NCBI RefSeq assembly: GCF_003259615.1
Contig: NZ_QLLR01000002.1
Location: forward strand, 248,001 to 312,000
Length of the DNA: 64,000 nucleotides
Reading direction: 5' to 3'
Origin: Pedobacter cryoconitis
Lineage (GTDB): Bacteria; Bacteroidota; Bacteroidia; Sphingobacteriales; Sphingobacteriaceae
In this document: piece by piece, positions 34,813 to 42,383 of the stretch
How the letters are laid out: the number at the start of each line of letters is the position of its first letter
Numbering within the stretch: position 1 is the stretch's first letter
Notes under the pieces: model-generated
Databases searched by the model: none
Told to the model about the DNA's origin: nothing
Seen by the model: only the letters and a program-made list of their open reading frames with translations
Position numbers and translations under genes: made by a program

Positions 34813-35622
34813 ATGCAGGTATCCCCTTCCATAGATTTATCAGCGATAATTAAGCATTATCTCTTTTTAACTACCCAAAGTGAAGAGGTGAAGAAGCTGC
34901 GTTTGTTTTCTGACGGAAATACAGGAATGGTTTTCTCTTTTAAGCATCCATTGATTTCGCATTTTAACGGATCAGATATTCCTGTGGAGCTTCCGGATTC
35001 CTTCCTATATGGACAGCTCGATGCTTATCAGGATTTATATTGCAAGGGAGAAACTTCTTTAATGATTGTTGTTTTTCATCCTCATGGGCTGAGTCAGCTG
35101 CTGGGGGTTCCCTCTCAGGAGCTCAAAGATCAGCGTATAAAAACAGAAGACCTCTTTGGGATTAAGGGGGCCGAACTTTATGAAAAGTTGTCGGACAGCA
35201 CTGCGATCACCAGTAAAATTACTTTGGCCGAAGACTTTTTCAGGAAAATGATTGCCGGCAGACAGCATACAGATCAGTCATTAATCCTGGCCTCACTCAA
35301 TTTTATCACTCAAAACAAGGGCTTAATGCCGGTCAGTAAATTGGTGGATTTCACAGGGTATCATGAAAGAAAACTAGAGAGGGCTTTTATAGCCAATATC
35401 GGGCTCAGTCCAAAAAAGTTCAGCACGATTGTTAAACTGCATGTATTTCTGAAACAGCTCCGGGATAAATCAGTTCAGGAAAATTTTACTGCAATAGGCT
35501 ATGAAGCCGGGTATTACGATCAGCCGCATCTGATCCGTGAATTCAAAAAACATACCGGATTAACCCCTCGTCAATATAGCAATATCGCTGATCCGCTGGC
35601 TATCAATTTTCTGAGTTACTAA
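34813..35622 (+). CDS. AraC-family regulator with DUF6597-like sensing domain
   Basis: The 269-residue protein starts with the motif PSIDLSAIIKHYLFL and contains LIVVFHPHGLSQLLGVPSQEL, both typical of the DUF6597 N-terminal domain. The C-terminal HTH (about 160-258) has VSKLVDFTGYHERKLERAF and FTAIGYEAGYYDQPHLIREF. It lies 64 bp after the esterase gene, so it may be cotranscribed with it or regulate it. Ligand unknown. Confidence 0.88.
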   Translation: MQVSPSIDLSAIIKHYLFLTTQSEEVKKLRLFSDGNTGMVFSFKHPLISHFNGSDIPVELPDSFLYGQLDAYQDLYCKGETSLMIVVFHPHGLSQLLGVPSQELKDQRIKTEDLFGIKGAELYEKLSDSTAITSKITLAEDFFRKMIAGRQHTDQSLILASLNFITQNKGLMPVSKLVDFTGYHERKLERAFIANIGLSPKKFSTIVKLHVFLKQLRDKSVQENFTAIGYEAGYYDQPHLIREFKKHTGLTPRQYSNIADPLAINFLSY

Positions 35623-35716
35623 ATGCGTTTAATGCGTTAGTAACTTGATCAATCTGAGTAACCCAGCTGATTAATCTGTTGTCGGATTTGTACATTTTTT
35701 CGAAATTCCCGCAATC

Positions 35717-35724
35717 TATCTTTG
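35717..35724 (+). promoter_or_regulatory. -7 box match TATCTTTG before the nitrilase gene
   Basis: Exact match to TAnnTTTG, 16 bp upstream of the ATG at 35741. I find no TTG at the canonical -33 spacing. Confidence 0.4.
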
Positions 35725-35740
35725 TTTAAAACAGATAAAG

Positions 35741-36682
35741 ATGGAAAACCTTAAAATTGCTACAGCACAATTTGAGCATAAAAGCGGAGATAAGCAATAC
35801 AACCTTTCGATTATAGATGACCTGGCCGGGAAGGCTTCAAAAGATGGCGCACAAGTCATTGCTTTCCATGAATGTTCAATCACTGGTTATACTTTTGCCA
35901 GAAATCTTTCTAAAGCACAAATGCTTGAACTTGCAGAGCTTATTCCTTCAGGAGAAAGTATTTTAGCGCTTACCTCAATCGCAGCTAAATATAATATTGC
36001 TGTACTGGCTGGTCTTTTTGAGAAAGATGAAGCAGATAATTTATTTAAAGCCTATGTCTGTGTAGATAAAAATGGCCTGGTTGCAAAATTCAGAAAATTG
36101 CATCCTTTTATAAATCCTTTCCTTACCCCGGGCGATGAATACTGCGTTTTTGAGCTTTATGGCTGGAAATGCGGAATTTTAATTTGCTATGACAACAACA
36201 TCATTGAAAACGTAAGAGCGACCAGGCTTTTGGGTGCAGATATTATTTTTATGCCGCATGTAACCATGTGTACACCTTCGACCAGACCCGGTGCTGGATT
36301 CGTAGATCCGGCACTCTGGGCCAATAGAGAAACTGATCCTACCTCGCTGCGCCTTGAATTTGAAGGAATGAAAGGCCGCGACTGGCTGATGAAATGGCTG
36401 CCAGCCAGAGCTTATGACAATGCAATTTATACGGTGTTCTCTAATCCGATCGGAATGGATGATGACCAGTTGAAAAATGGATGTTCCATGATTATTGATC
36501 CTTTTGGCGATGTTCTTACCGAATGCAAAACTTTAGGTGATGATTATGTAATAGCGATGCTTACCCCTGAAAAATTGATACAAGCAGGGGGGCATCGTTA
36601 TATCCAGGCCAGAAGACCTGAGCTTTATAAAGATATTATCGGAGGCCCGCATCAATCCGAGCAAAAAGTAGCCTGGCTTTAG
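35741..36682 (+). CDS. Nitrilase-superfamily carbon-nitrogen hydrolase
   Basis: The 313-residue protein carries the Glu-Lys-Cys triad of the superfamily: E44 in AFHECSITGY, K119 in KFRKLHPF and C149 in GILICYDNN. The residues around them fit an amidase or N-carbamoyl amidohydrolase more than a true nitrilase, but the substrate is not identifiable. The enzyme would act in the cytoplasm. Its stop overlaps by four bases the stop of the convergent response-regulator gene. Confidence 0.9.
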   Translation: MENLKIATAQFEHKSGDKQYNLSIIDDLAGKASKDGAQVIAFHECSITGYTFARNLSKAQMLELAELIPSGESILALTSIAAKYNIAVLAGLFEKDEADNLFKAYVCVDKNGLVAKFRKLHPFINPFLTPGDEYCVFELYGWKCGILICYDNNIIENVRATRLLGADIIFMPHVTMCTPSTRPGAGFVDPALWANRETDPTSLRLEFEGMKGRDWLMKWLPARAYDNAIYTVFSNPIGMDDDQLKNGCSMIIDPFGDVLTECKTLGDDYVIAMLTPEKLIQAGGHRYIQARRPELYKDIIGGPHQSEQKVAWL

Positions 36683-37350
36683 TGAATAACCAGCATATAC
36701 CCCACCCCTCTGATATTGACTATTTCTATATTAGGGTCTGATTTAAGATAAGAGCGAAGCCTGGAAATAAAAACATCCAGGCTTCTTCCGGTAAAAAAGC
36801 TTTCGTATTCCCACAATTCAGAGAGGATGTCGGCTCTTTTTACAATTTGTGTCTGATGATCTACTAACATCCTTAAGAGTTCTGATTCCCGGTAGGATAT
36901 TTTTTTTTCTTTACCATTGATCGTAAGTTTACTGTATACCGCATCAAATTGATAAGCTCCGATAGCATATACGTTCGAACTGTTTTTTTCAAGGCGCTTT
37001 AACTGCACTTCCATTCTTACAATCAATTCCTCAATGCTATAAGGTTTTTTCATATAATCACTGCCACCAATATCAAAACCTTTTAGCACATCGGCCGTTT
37101 GAACCCGGGCAGTGACAAATATGATAGGGATCTGCTCGTCTATTTCCCTGATTTTACGGGCAAGATCAAAGCCATCCAGTTCAGGAACCATCACATCTAA
37201 GACTACAATATCTGGTCTGGACTTTTTAAAATACAAAAAGGCATCTGCGCCGTTGGTGTAATGAGTGACCCCATACCCTTTAAATTGCAAACAGTCTGAA
37301 ACAATCTGAGCCAGATCTGTTTCATCTTCCACGAATAATATATCGGTCAT
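36679..37350 (-). CDS. OmpR-family response regulator
   Basis: The 223-residue protein has a receiver domain (1-120) with the acidic pair E8-D9, phospho-acceptor D52 (IVVLDVMVPELDG), T80 region IFVTAR and K102 in MKKPYS; then a winged-helix OmpR/PhoB domain (about 128-222) with YRESELLRMLVDH and FISRLRSYLK and ending NIRGVGYML. It is phosphorylated by the sensor kinase whose gene overlaps its start by four bases. The likely target is the divergent DUF4270/Kelch pair or its own operon (inference). Confidence 0.95.
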   Translation of the reverse strand: MTDILFVEDETDLAQIVSDCLQFKGYGVTHYTNGADAFLYFKKSRPDIVVLDVMVPELDGFDLARKIREIDEQIPIIFVTARVQTADVLKGFDIGGSDYMKKPYSIEELIVRMEVQLKRLEKNSSNVYAIGAYQFDAVYSKLTINGKEKKISYRESELLRMLVDHQTQIVKRADILSELWEYESFFTGRSLDVFISRLRSYLKSDPNIEIVNIRGVGYMLVIH

Positions 37351-38747
37351 GTTTTTAAGGGTTTAACAGGGATTAAAATAGTAAAAACGCAGCCACTGCC
37401 TTCCTGGCTATAGAGTGAAATCGTCCCCTGATGTTTTTCTGCAACTTGTTTAACATAAGCCAGTCCCAAGCCAAATCCTTTAATACGCTGCAATCTTTTA
37501 TCAGGAACCCGGAAAAACTGATCAAAAACACTTTTCTGATAGACCTCAGGAATTCCAATCCCGCAGTCACTCACAGTCAGTGCCCACCCTTTTTTAGTCA
37601 GGTAACTTCTGATGGTTATCTTTGGCTTGTTTAAAGAGTATTTAATCGCATTATCAATGAGATTTCTCAGCGCATTTCCAAGATGAACAGGATCAGCAAG
37701 AATTTCCGGGAAGTTATCAGCATATAACTCTATCGTAGCCTGGTCATCCACCAGGGCATATTTTGCAATAATTTCTTCTATCAAATGATTCACATGTATC
37801 GGTTCTTTAAACAAGACCATTTTATGATGTTCAAAAACTGAAAGTTCCAGAATCATTTCTATCAGCCTGGAAAGATGATCTAATTCATTTTTTGAAACAT
37901 TTAAATACAAGCTGGTCTTATCTTTATCTTCAAGTACCTCATAGTTCCGCATGGCTTCAATGGCAACAGACACCGTTGAAAGCGGTGTTTTCAACTCATG
38001 GGTCATATTATTGATCATATCATTTTTTACAACTGATAATTTTCTTTGCATAAAAATGGTGATCAGCATATAAATAAAACAAGAAGTGGTAAACAGGATC
38101 AGTAAAATGGAGGCTCCAAATTGCCATTTCATCTTTTGCAATACATGTAATAAAGGTGCTTTATAAGGAATTGCCTGGAAAACTTCTGCTTTACCATTTT
38201 CTGTAACTTCATAATTTCCATCTGCTCTTTGAAGTTCAACAGTAGTGGCCCGGGGTAATGTTTGCAAATTATCAGGTGTTATTCTGTGGGCTGTTTGAAG
38301 ATTAGCGGGTATTGTTCGGTGTACCCTTTGCAGCTTAGCAGGTGCTGTTTTATGCGCTGTCCCCAGATCAGCACTTGTTGTTCTTCGCGCTGTAACTGCA
38401 ATCGCAGGCACTAACGCCCTCATGCTGTCATTTTTCGGATAATATCTTGGTACTACCTTCATTGCTATACTTGCCGGATAAGCGACAATAGTTGGCAATC
38501 TTGCAGTTGTACGGGCAAAATCCTGGCTTGCAGATCTGTCTACGGTGGTTGAATAAGCAATAATAGATTTTGTATTCAGATTTACTGAAGGGGCATCAGC
38601 AGGTAGAAATACATCAAAGTCTGTGGAAAAAAGTGGTTGTCCACTATAATAAGTATAATCTTTATACAACCAAACCCCTTGTGTTACGATTACCCCAAGG
38701 ATACAAAATGTCATGAAGCCTAAGATATATTTAATTCGGTTGGTCAT
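37347..38747 (-). CDS. Sensor histidine kinase with 11-residue repeats in the periplasmic domain
   Basis: The 466-residue protein has two membrane helices (about 8-28 and 211-232) bounding a periplasmic sensor of about 180 residues. Inside it, residues 122-176 are five tandem 11-residue repeats of the type RTIPANLQTAH. The cytoplasmic part has the phospho-accepting H240 in NMTHELKTPLS, the N box LRNLIDNAIKYS, G1 DCGIGIP and G2 GFGLGLAYV. There is no HAMP domain. The gene is first in the operon and overlaps the response regulator by ATGA. The stimulus is unknown. Confidence 0.94.
   Translation of the reverse strand: MTNRIKYILGFMTFCILGVIVTQGVWLYKDYTYYSGQPLFSTDFDVFLPADAPSVNLNTKSIIAYSTTVDRSASQDFARTTARLPTIVAYPASIAMKVVPRYYPKNDSMRALVPAIAVTARRTTSADLGTAHKTAPAKLQRVHRTIPANLQTAHRITPDNLQTLPRATTVELQRADGNYEVTENGKAEVFQAIPYKAPLLHVLQKMKWQFGASILLILFTTSCFIYMLITIFMQRKLSVVKNDMINNMTHELKTPLSTVSVAIEAMRNYEVLEDKDKTSLYLNVSKNELDHLSRLIEMILELSVFEHHKMVLFKEPIHVNHLIEEIIAKYALVDDQATIELYADNFPEILADPVHLGNALRNLIDNAIKYSLNKPKITIRSYLTKKGWALTVSDCGIGIPEVYQKSVFDQFFRVPDKRLQRIKGFGLGLAYVKQVAEKHQGTISLYSQEGSGCVFTILIPVKPLKT
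38220..38384 (-). repeat. Five imperfect 33-bp repeats inside the sensor-kinase gene
   Basis: They encode residues 122-132, 133-143, 144-154, 155-165 and 166-176 of the sensor. The shared pattern is (R/K)-T-x-P-A-x-L-Q-x-A-H, basic at position 1 and with Leu at 7. Nucleotide copies have diverged, so it is an old expansion under coding constraint rather than a recent duplication. Confidence 0.8.
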
Positions 38748-38885
38748 ATTCCTTTTGCGTTGCTCATGCCAGCAAATGTAATTTTCATCTGTTAAGTAAT
38801 CGTATCACTTAACGTATTTTAACATATTGTAACTTTCATTAACACTATTCCAGCTCATATTTGACCAAATAATTTTAGTTAAAAT

Positions 38886-40238
38886 ATGAGAAATACTGTT
38901 ACTATTACCAGGTTAATCTGCCTGCTGCTTTGTCTCCCCTTTCTTCTTGCTGCTTGCAAAAAGGGGCAGAACATCAGCCCGGGAGATCAGGGTGAGCTCC
39001 ATGTAGAAACGGTCGATACTGTTACAGTAAAGGCTTCCACCTTTCTGCTGGATTCCGTACCTACTTCAAATCAAACAGTCCTGCTGATTGGCCAAACAGA
39101 CGATAAAGATTTTGGAAAATTAACAGCGTCTTCCTATATACAGTTTATCCCGCCCGCGTTAAGTGATGCCGTTATTCCGAAAAATGCAACTTTCGACGCT
39201 TTTACTATTGTATTAAAGTATAATAAATATACTTCAGGAGACACCCTCGCCCCACAGAAACTTACTGTTCACCGGCTTACAGAAGACATGATTTTACGTA
39301 AAGTTCCCGGACCGGTAGAAAGTGAAGAAGTGCCGGTTTATGTAAAAGGACAGGCTTTATATAGTACAACAACATTCAAATATGAGCCCGCACCAATCGG
39401 AAATCTGGATTTTCAATCCAAGCCTGTCAGCGGAGATAGCGTAATTATTACCCTGAATGAAACCCTGGGAAAGGAATTTCTGGACTTAATGGATAAAAAA
39501 GATCCACGCTTCGCCAGTGAAGGGGAATTTATTAAATATTTCAAAGGAGTAGCCTTCAAAACCATACAAGCTGGCAGTATCACCGGGTTTAAAGCAGATC
39601 AGGTTAAGCTATATGTAGGTTACAATTATATCGATGGATCAGGATTTTCAAAAAAAGGTAAGGTAACTTTTACAGGAAAATCTACAGACTATCAATTCAA
39701 TCATTTTGATACCGACAGAAGCCAGACCAAGCTTAAAGCACTGAGCCGTACCAACCGGGAAATCAGTTCAGAACATACAGGTCAGCAACTTTTTTTACAG
39801 GGAGGTACTGGTTTAGTGACTAAACTTAAGTTTCCAACGCTGGTAAATTTCATGAATGAGAGCAAAAAAGTAATTAATAAAATAGAGTTGCAAATCGAAA
39901 CTAAGCCTACCTATTATTCAATTTTCAAAGCACCAACACCGCTCCAGCTCTGGGTCGCTAATTCAGCAAATGTGCCCAAGGCTATCTTGCCAAATAATTA
40001 TAAGGAAGGGGATCAGCAGGCGGCATTTGAAAAAGGTAATGATATAGGCTCACCAGGAAAATACAGGTTCCTGCTTACACAGTATGCTGATGAATTGAAA
40101 AAAGGAACTTATAAGAATACCTCTTTGATGCTCAGTGTTCCGGCAGACCAGCTATTGGGCACAGTAAACAGAGGGCAGTTCTCTACCAGTGAAACAGCCA
40201 TATCTATCAAGCTTATTATTACATACACTAAATATTAA
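38886..40238 (+). CDS. DUF4270-family lipoprotein
   Basis: The 450-residue protein has a lipoprotein signal (hydrophobic run ending PFLLAAC, KKG after the Cys) and the DUF4270 layout: early VETVDTVTVKASTFLLDSVPT, then FGKLTASSYIQF, and the late PLQLWVANS and LLTQYADELKKG strands. DUF4270 proteins are surface or periplasmic beta-rich proteins of Bacteroidota with no established function and are often encoded beside Kelch-repeat proteins, as here (11-bp gap). It is divergent from the two-component system. Confidence 0.85.
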   Translation: MRNTVTITRLICLLLCLPFLLAACKKGQNISPGDQGELHVETVDTVTVKASTFLLDSVPTSNQTVLLIGQTDDKDFGKLTASSYIQFIPPALSDAVIPKNATFDAFTIVLKYNKYTSGDTLAPQKLTVHRLTEDMILRKVPGPVESEEVPVYVKGQALYSTTTFKYEPAPIGNLDFQSKPVSGDSVIITLNETLGKEFLDLMDKKDPRFASEGEFIKYFKGVAFKTIQAGSITGFKADQVKLYVGYNYIDGSGFSKKGKVTFTGKSTDYQFNHFDTDRSQTKLKALSRTNREISSEHTGQQLFLQGGTGLVTKLKFPTLVNFMNESKKVINKIELQIETKPTYYSIFKAPTPLQLWVANSANVPKAILPNNYKEGDQQAAFEKGNDIGSPGKYRFLLTQYADELKKGTYKNTSLMLSVPADQLLGTVNRGQFSTSETAISIKLIITYTKY

Positions 40239-40249
40239 ATTCTAAAACA

Positions 40250-41239
40250 ATGATTAAAAAATTATTAACTGCTTCCCTTATGCTGACCATCCTATTATTT
40301 GGGAGCTGTAAAAAAGACAAAGATGATGAACCTAAGGAATGGGTAAAAGGATCTGACTTTGAAGGCCCTCCCCGCAGTGCGGCAGCGAGTTTTATTATAG
40401 ATGAGAAAATTTATATAGTCGGAGGATTTAACGGAGAGAAGCGATTGAAAGACGTTTGGATGTATGATCCTAAACTCACGAACTGGTTTAAAATTGGTGA
40501 GGTTGACTTTCCCGGTGATGCCAGAAATTACGCAGTTGGTTTCAGTGTAGCTGGAAAAGGTTATATAGGGACAGGTACGGATGGTACGAATTCTTTCAAA
40601 GATTTCTACCAGTTCACACCGGAAACCAAACAATGGAAAAAGATTGCTGATTTCCCGGGTGATGCGAGATATGGTGCAGTTGCCTTTTCAGGTAGCGGTA
40701 AGGGTTATGTAGGCTCTGGTACATCCATCAATGGTGACCTGAAAGATTTCTACAGTTACAATCCTACCGCAGACAGCTGGACGCAAATAACGAGTTTGCC
40801 AGGTACAAAAAGAGCCTATGCTTTCATTTTTACGCTTGGAGAACTAACCTATATCGGCAGTGGATCAAATAACGGGGCCAATTTACGGGATCTATGGAGT
40901 TACAACACAGCCAATGATACCTGGACACAAAAGAATGATATTTTCAGGGATGCTCAGAATGAGAGCAATAAGGATTATCATTATGACTTGAGCCGCAGAT
41001 CTGCTGTGACTTTTACCATTGGCAACAAGGCTTATTTAACAGGGGGAATAACCAGCGGTATAACCGGAACAACCTGGGCTTACGATCCGGGGATAGATCT
41101 TTGGAAACAACACCAGGATTTTGGAGGAGTTGCACGTGAGGGAGCAATCGGTTTTGAGATTGGTAATAAAGGCTACGTAACCATTGGTAAAAATGGAAGT
41201 TATTTCGATGACCTCTGGATATTTACGCCTAACAAATAA
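40250..41239 (+). CDS. Kelch-repeat lipoprotein
   Basis: The 329-residue protein has a short lipoprotein signal (MIKKLLTASLMLTILLFGSC) followed by an acidic/basic linker and about six Kelch blades. Each has the pattern of a YIxGG or YxGSG strand, a six- to ten-residue turn, DLWxYNPxxxxW and a T-rich strand; examples are IYIVGGFNGEKRLKDVWMYD and AYLTGGITS. The blades close a beta propeller, which usually binds proteins or glycans. It is the second gene after the DUF4270 lipoprotein and ends before a 15-bp stem hairpin. Confidence 0.9.
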   Translation: MIKKLLTASLMLTILLFGSCKKDKDDEPKEWVKGSDFEGPPRSAAASFIIDEKIYIVGGFNGEKRLKDVWMYDPKLTNWFKIGEVDFPGDARNYAVGFSVAGKGYIGTGTDGTNSFKDFYQFTPETKQWKKIADFPGDARYGAVAFSGSGKGYVGSGTSINGDLKDFYSYNPTADSWTQITSLPGTKRAYAFIFTLGELTYIGSGSNNGANLRDLWSYNTANDTWTQKNDIFRDAQNESNKDYHYDLSRRSAVTFTIGNKAYLTGGITSGITGTTWAYDPGIDLWKQHQDFGGVAREGAIGFEIGNKGYVTIGKNGSYFDDLWIFTPNK

Positions 41240-41257
41240 TCAAATCATTGTTTAATT

Positions 41258-41302
41258 CATTATTAACCGGCCGCAATTAAGCTTGATGGCCGGTTAATAA
41301 TG
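41258..41302 (+). terminator. Long hairpin after the Kelch gene
   Basis: A perfect 15-bp stem (41258-41272 with 41288-41302) and a 15-nt loop. There is no strong T run on either side, so it may stabilise the 3' end as much as terminate. Confidence 0.7.
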
Positions 41303-41387
41303 TAATATTGATTTCATTCAAACGGTTATATCTATTAAAATGCAGGTATTCACAAATAATTCTTGCAGGATTAAATCTTTATGTTTT

Positions 41388-41404
41388 ACTTTGTATCTCA
41401 AAGT
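41388..41404. promoter_or_regulatory. Palindromic operator, copy 1: ACTTTG-N5-CAAAGT
   Basis: A perfect dyad with spacer TATCT, followed by a shared downstream stretch CTTTTnAAA, ending 9 bp before the ATG at 41414. The same dyad occurs at 42352-42368 before creD. TTTG of the left arm fits the -7 box of Bacteroidota promoters. The adjacent winged-helix regulator (42031) is the obvious candidate to bind it. Confidence 0.7.
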
Positions 41405-41413
41405 TCTTTTAAA

Positions 41414-42031
41414 ATGCAAGAAAAAGATATTTATTCAGAGCTGAGTTCCATCCGTAACCTGATGGAACGTTCTTCCAAATTTATCTCCCTAAGTGGTTTA
41501 TCAGGGATTATGGCAGGAATATATTCACTAATTGGTGCGTTTATAGGCTATAAAATAGTTTATAATGCGCACGGAGTTTTGCAATATAGGGACAGTTATA
41601 TCAGTGAATCACAGATTTTATGGCAATTGACTAGTATTGCTGCTGGCGTTTTGGTACTTTCTTTAGTTACAGGGATTTGGCTGACGATCCGCCAGGCACG
41701 TAAAAAGGGAGAAAATTTCTGGAATCCGGTTAGTAAACGTTTGCTCGTGAATATGACCATTCCCCTGGTAACCGGCGGGTTGTTCATTCTGATCCTGCTG
41801 ATCCGTGGTGAATACGGAATTATTTCCTCAGCCTGCCTGATCTTTTATGGTCTTGCATTGATTGCCGGAAGTCATTATACCCTGTCTGCTGTAAAATGGC
41901 TTGGGTTTAGTGAGATCATCCTGGGTTTAGTTGCAGCTTTAATCCCGGGCTACGGAATTGTCTTCTGGACAATAGGTTTTGGAATCCTGCATATTCTTTA
42001 TGGTTCAATCATGCACTTTAAATACAATTAG
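41414..42031 (+). CDS. Six-helix-type membrane protein of the CreD locus
   Basis: The 205-residue protein begins MQEKDIYSELSSIRNLMERS and then has several hydrophobic helices, among them LSGIMAGIYSLIGAFIGYKI, LTSIAAGVLVLSLVTGIWLT, LVTGGLFILILLI and two C-terminal ones. I do not recognise a named family; similar small proteins often precede a winged-helix regulator and creD in Bacteroidota. The frame also has an ATG at 41381, but that would place the palindromic operator (41388-41404) inside the gene, so 41414 is preferred. Its stop TAG overlaps the GTG start of the regulator gene by one base. Confidence 0.78.
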   Translation: MQEKDIYSELSSIRNLMERSSKFISLSGLSGIMAGIYSLIGAFIGYKIVYNAHGVLQYRDSYISESQILWQLTSIAAGVLVLSLVTGIWLTIRQARKKGENFWNPVSKRLLVNMTIPLVTGGLFILILLIRGEYGIISSACLIFYGLALIAGSHYTLSAVKWLGFSEIILGLVAALIPGYGIVFWTIGFGILHILYGSIMHFKYN

Positions 42032-42333
42032 TGAAAATTTCCCTGGAATCTTTCGATAAAGCTTTTGAGAACCGGTTACGCCTGCAAATTATGAGCGTAC
42101 TGGTTGCCAATGCCTATTATGATTTCAATTCTTTGAAAGAACTGCTGAATGCAACAGATGGTAATCTTGCCTCCCATCTTAAGGCTTTGGAGAAGGAGGA
42201 ATATATTACCGTAACTAAAAGTTTTATCGGCCGTAAGCCTAATACACAATATACTGCTTCAGCAAAAGGTACCCTTGCGTTTAAAAAACACCTGGAAGCA
42301 CTTGAAAATTTAATTAAACAACAAAAGAAATAA
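42031..42333 (+). CDS. Winged-helix transcriptional regulator (HTH_34 / ArsR-MarR-like)
   Basis: The 100-residue protein is one winged-helix domain: FDKAFENRLRLQIMSVLV, the recognition helix region SLKELLNATDGNLASHLKAL (about 34-53) and a wing with KSFIGRKPNTQYTASAKG. It starts with GTG at 42031, overlapping the preceding stop (TAGTG), so it is translationally coupled to the membrane protein. Its small size and its position between two identical palindromes suggest that it binds ACTTTG-N5-CAAAGT as a dimer and controls both transcription units (inference). Confidence 0.88.
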   Translation: MKISLESFDKAFENRLRLQIMSVLVANAYYDFNSLKELLNATDGNLASHLKALEKEEYITVTKSFIGRKPNTQYTASAKGTLAFKKHLEALENLIKQQKK

Positions 42334-42351
42334 CCTTTTTTTTAACCTTAT

Positions 42352-42368
42352 ACTTTGAATTTCAAAGT
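42352..42368. promoter_or_regulatory. Palindromic operator, copy 2: ACTTTG-N5-CAAAGT
   Basis: The same perfect dyad as at 41388, with spacer AATTT, again followed by CTTTTnAAA; it ends 15 bp before the creD ATG. The conservation between the two copies covers about 27 bp and extends beyond the dyad, so they share more than a chance palindrome. Confidence 0.72.
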
Positions 42369-42383
42369 ACTTTTAAATAGCTT

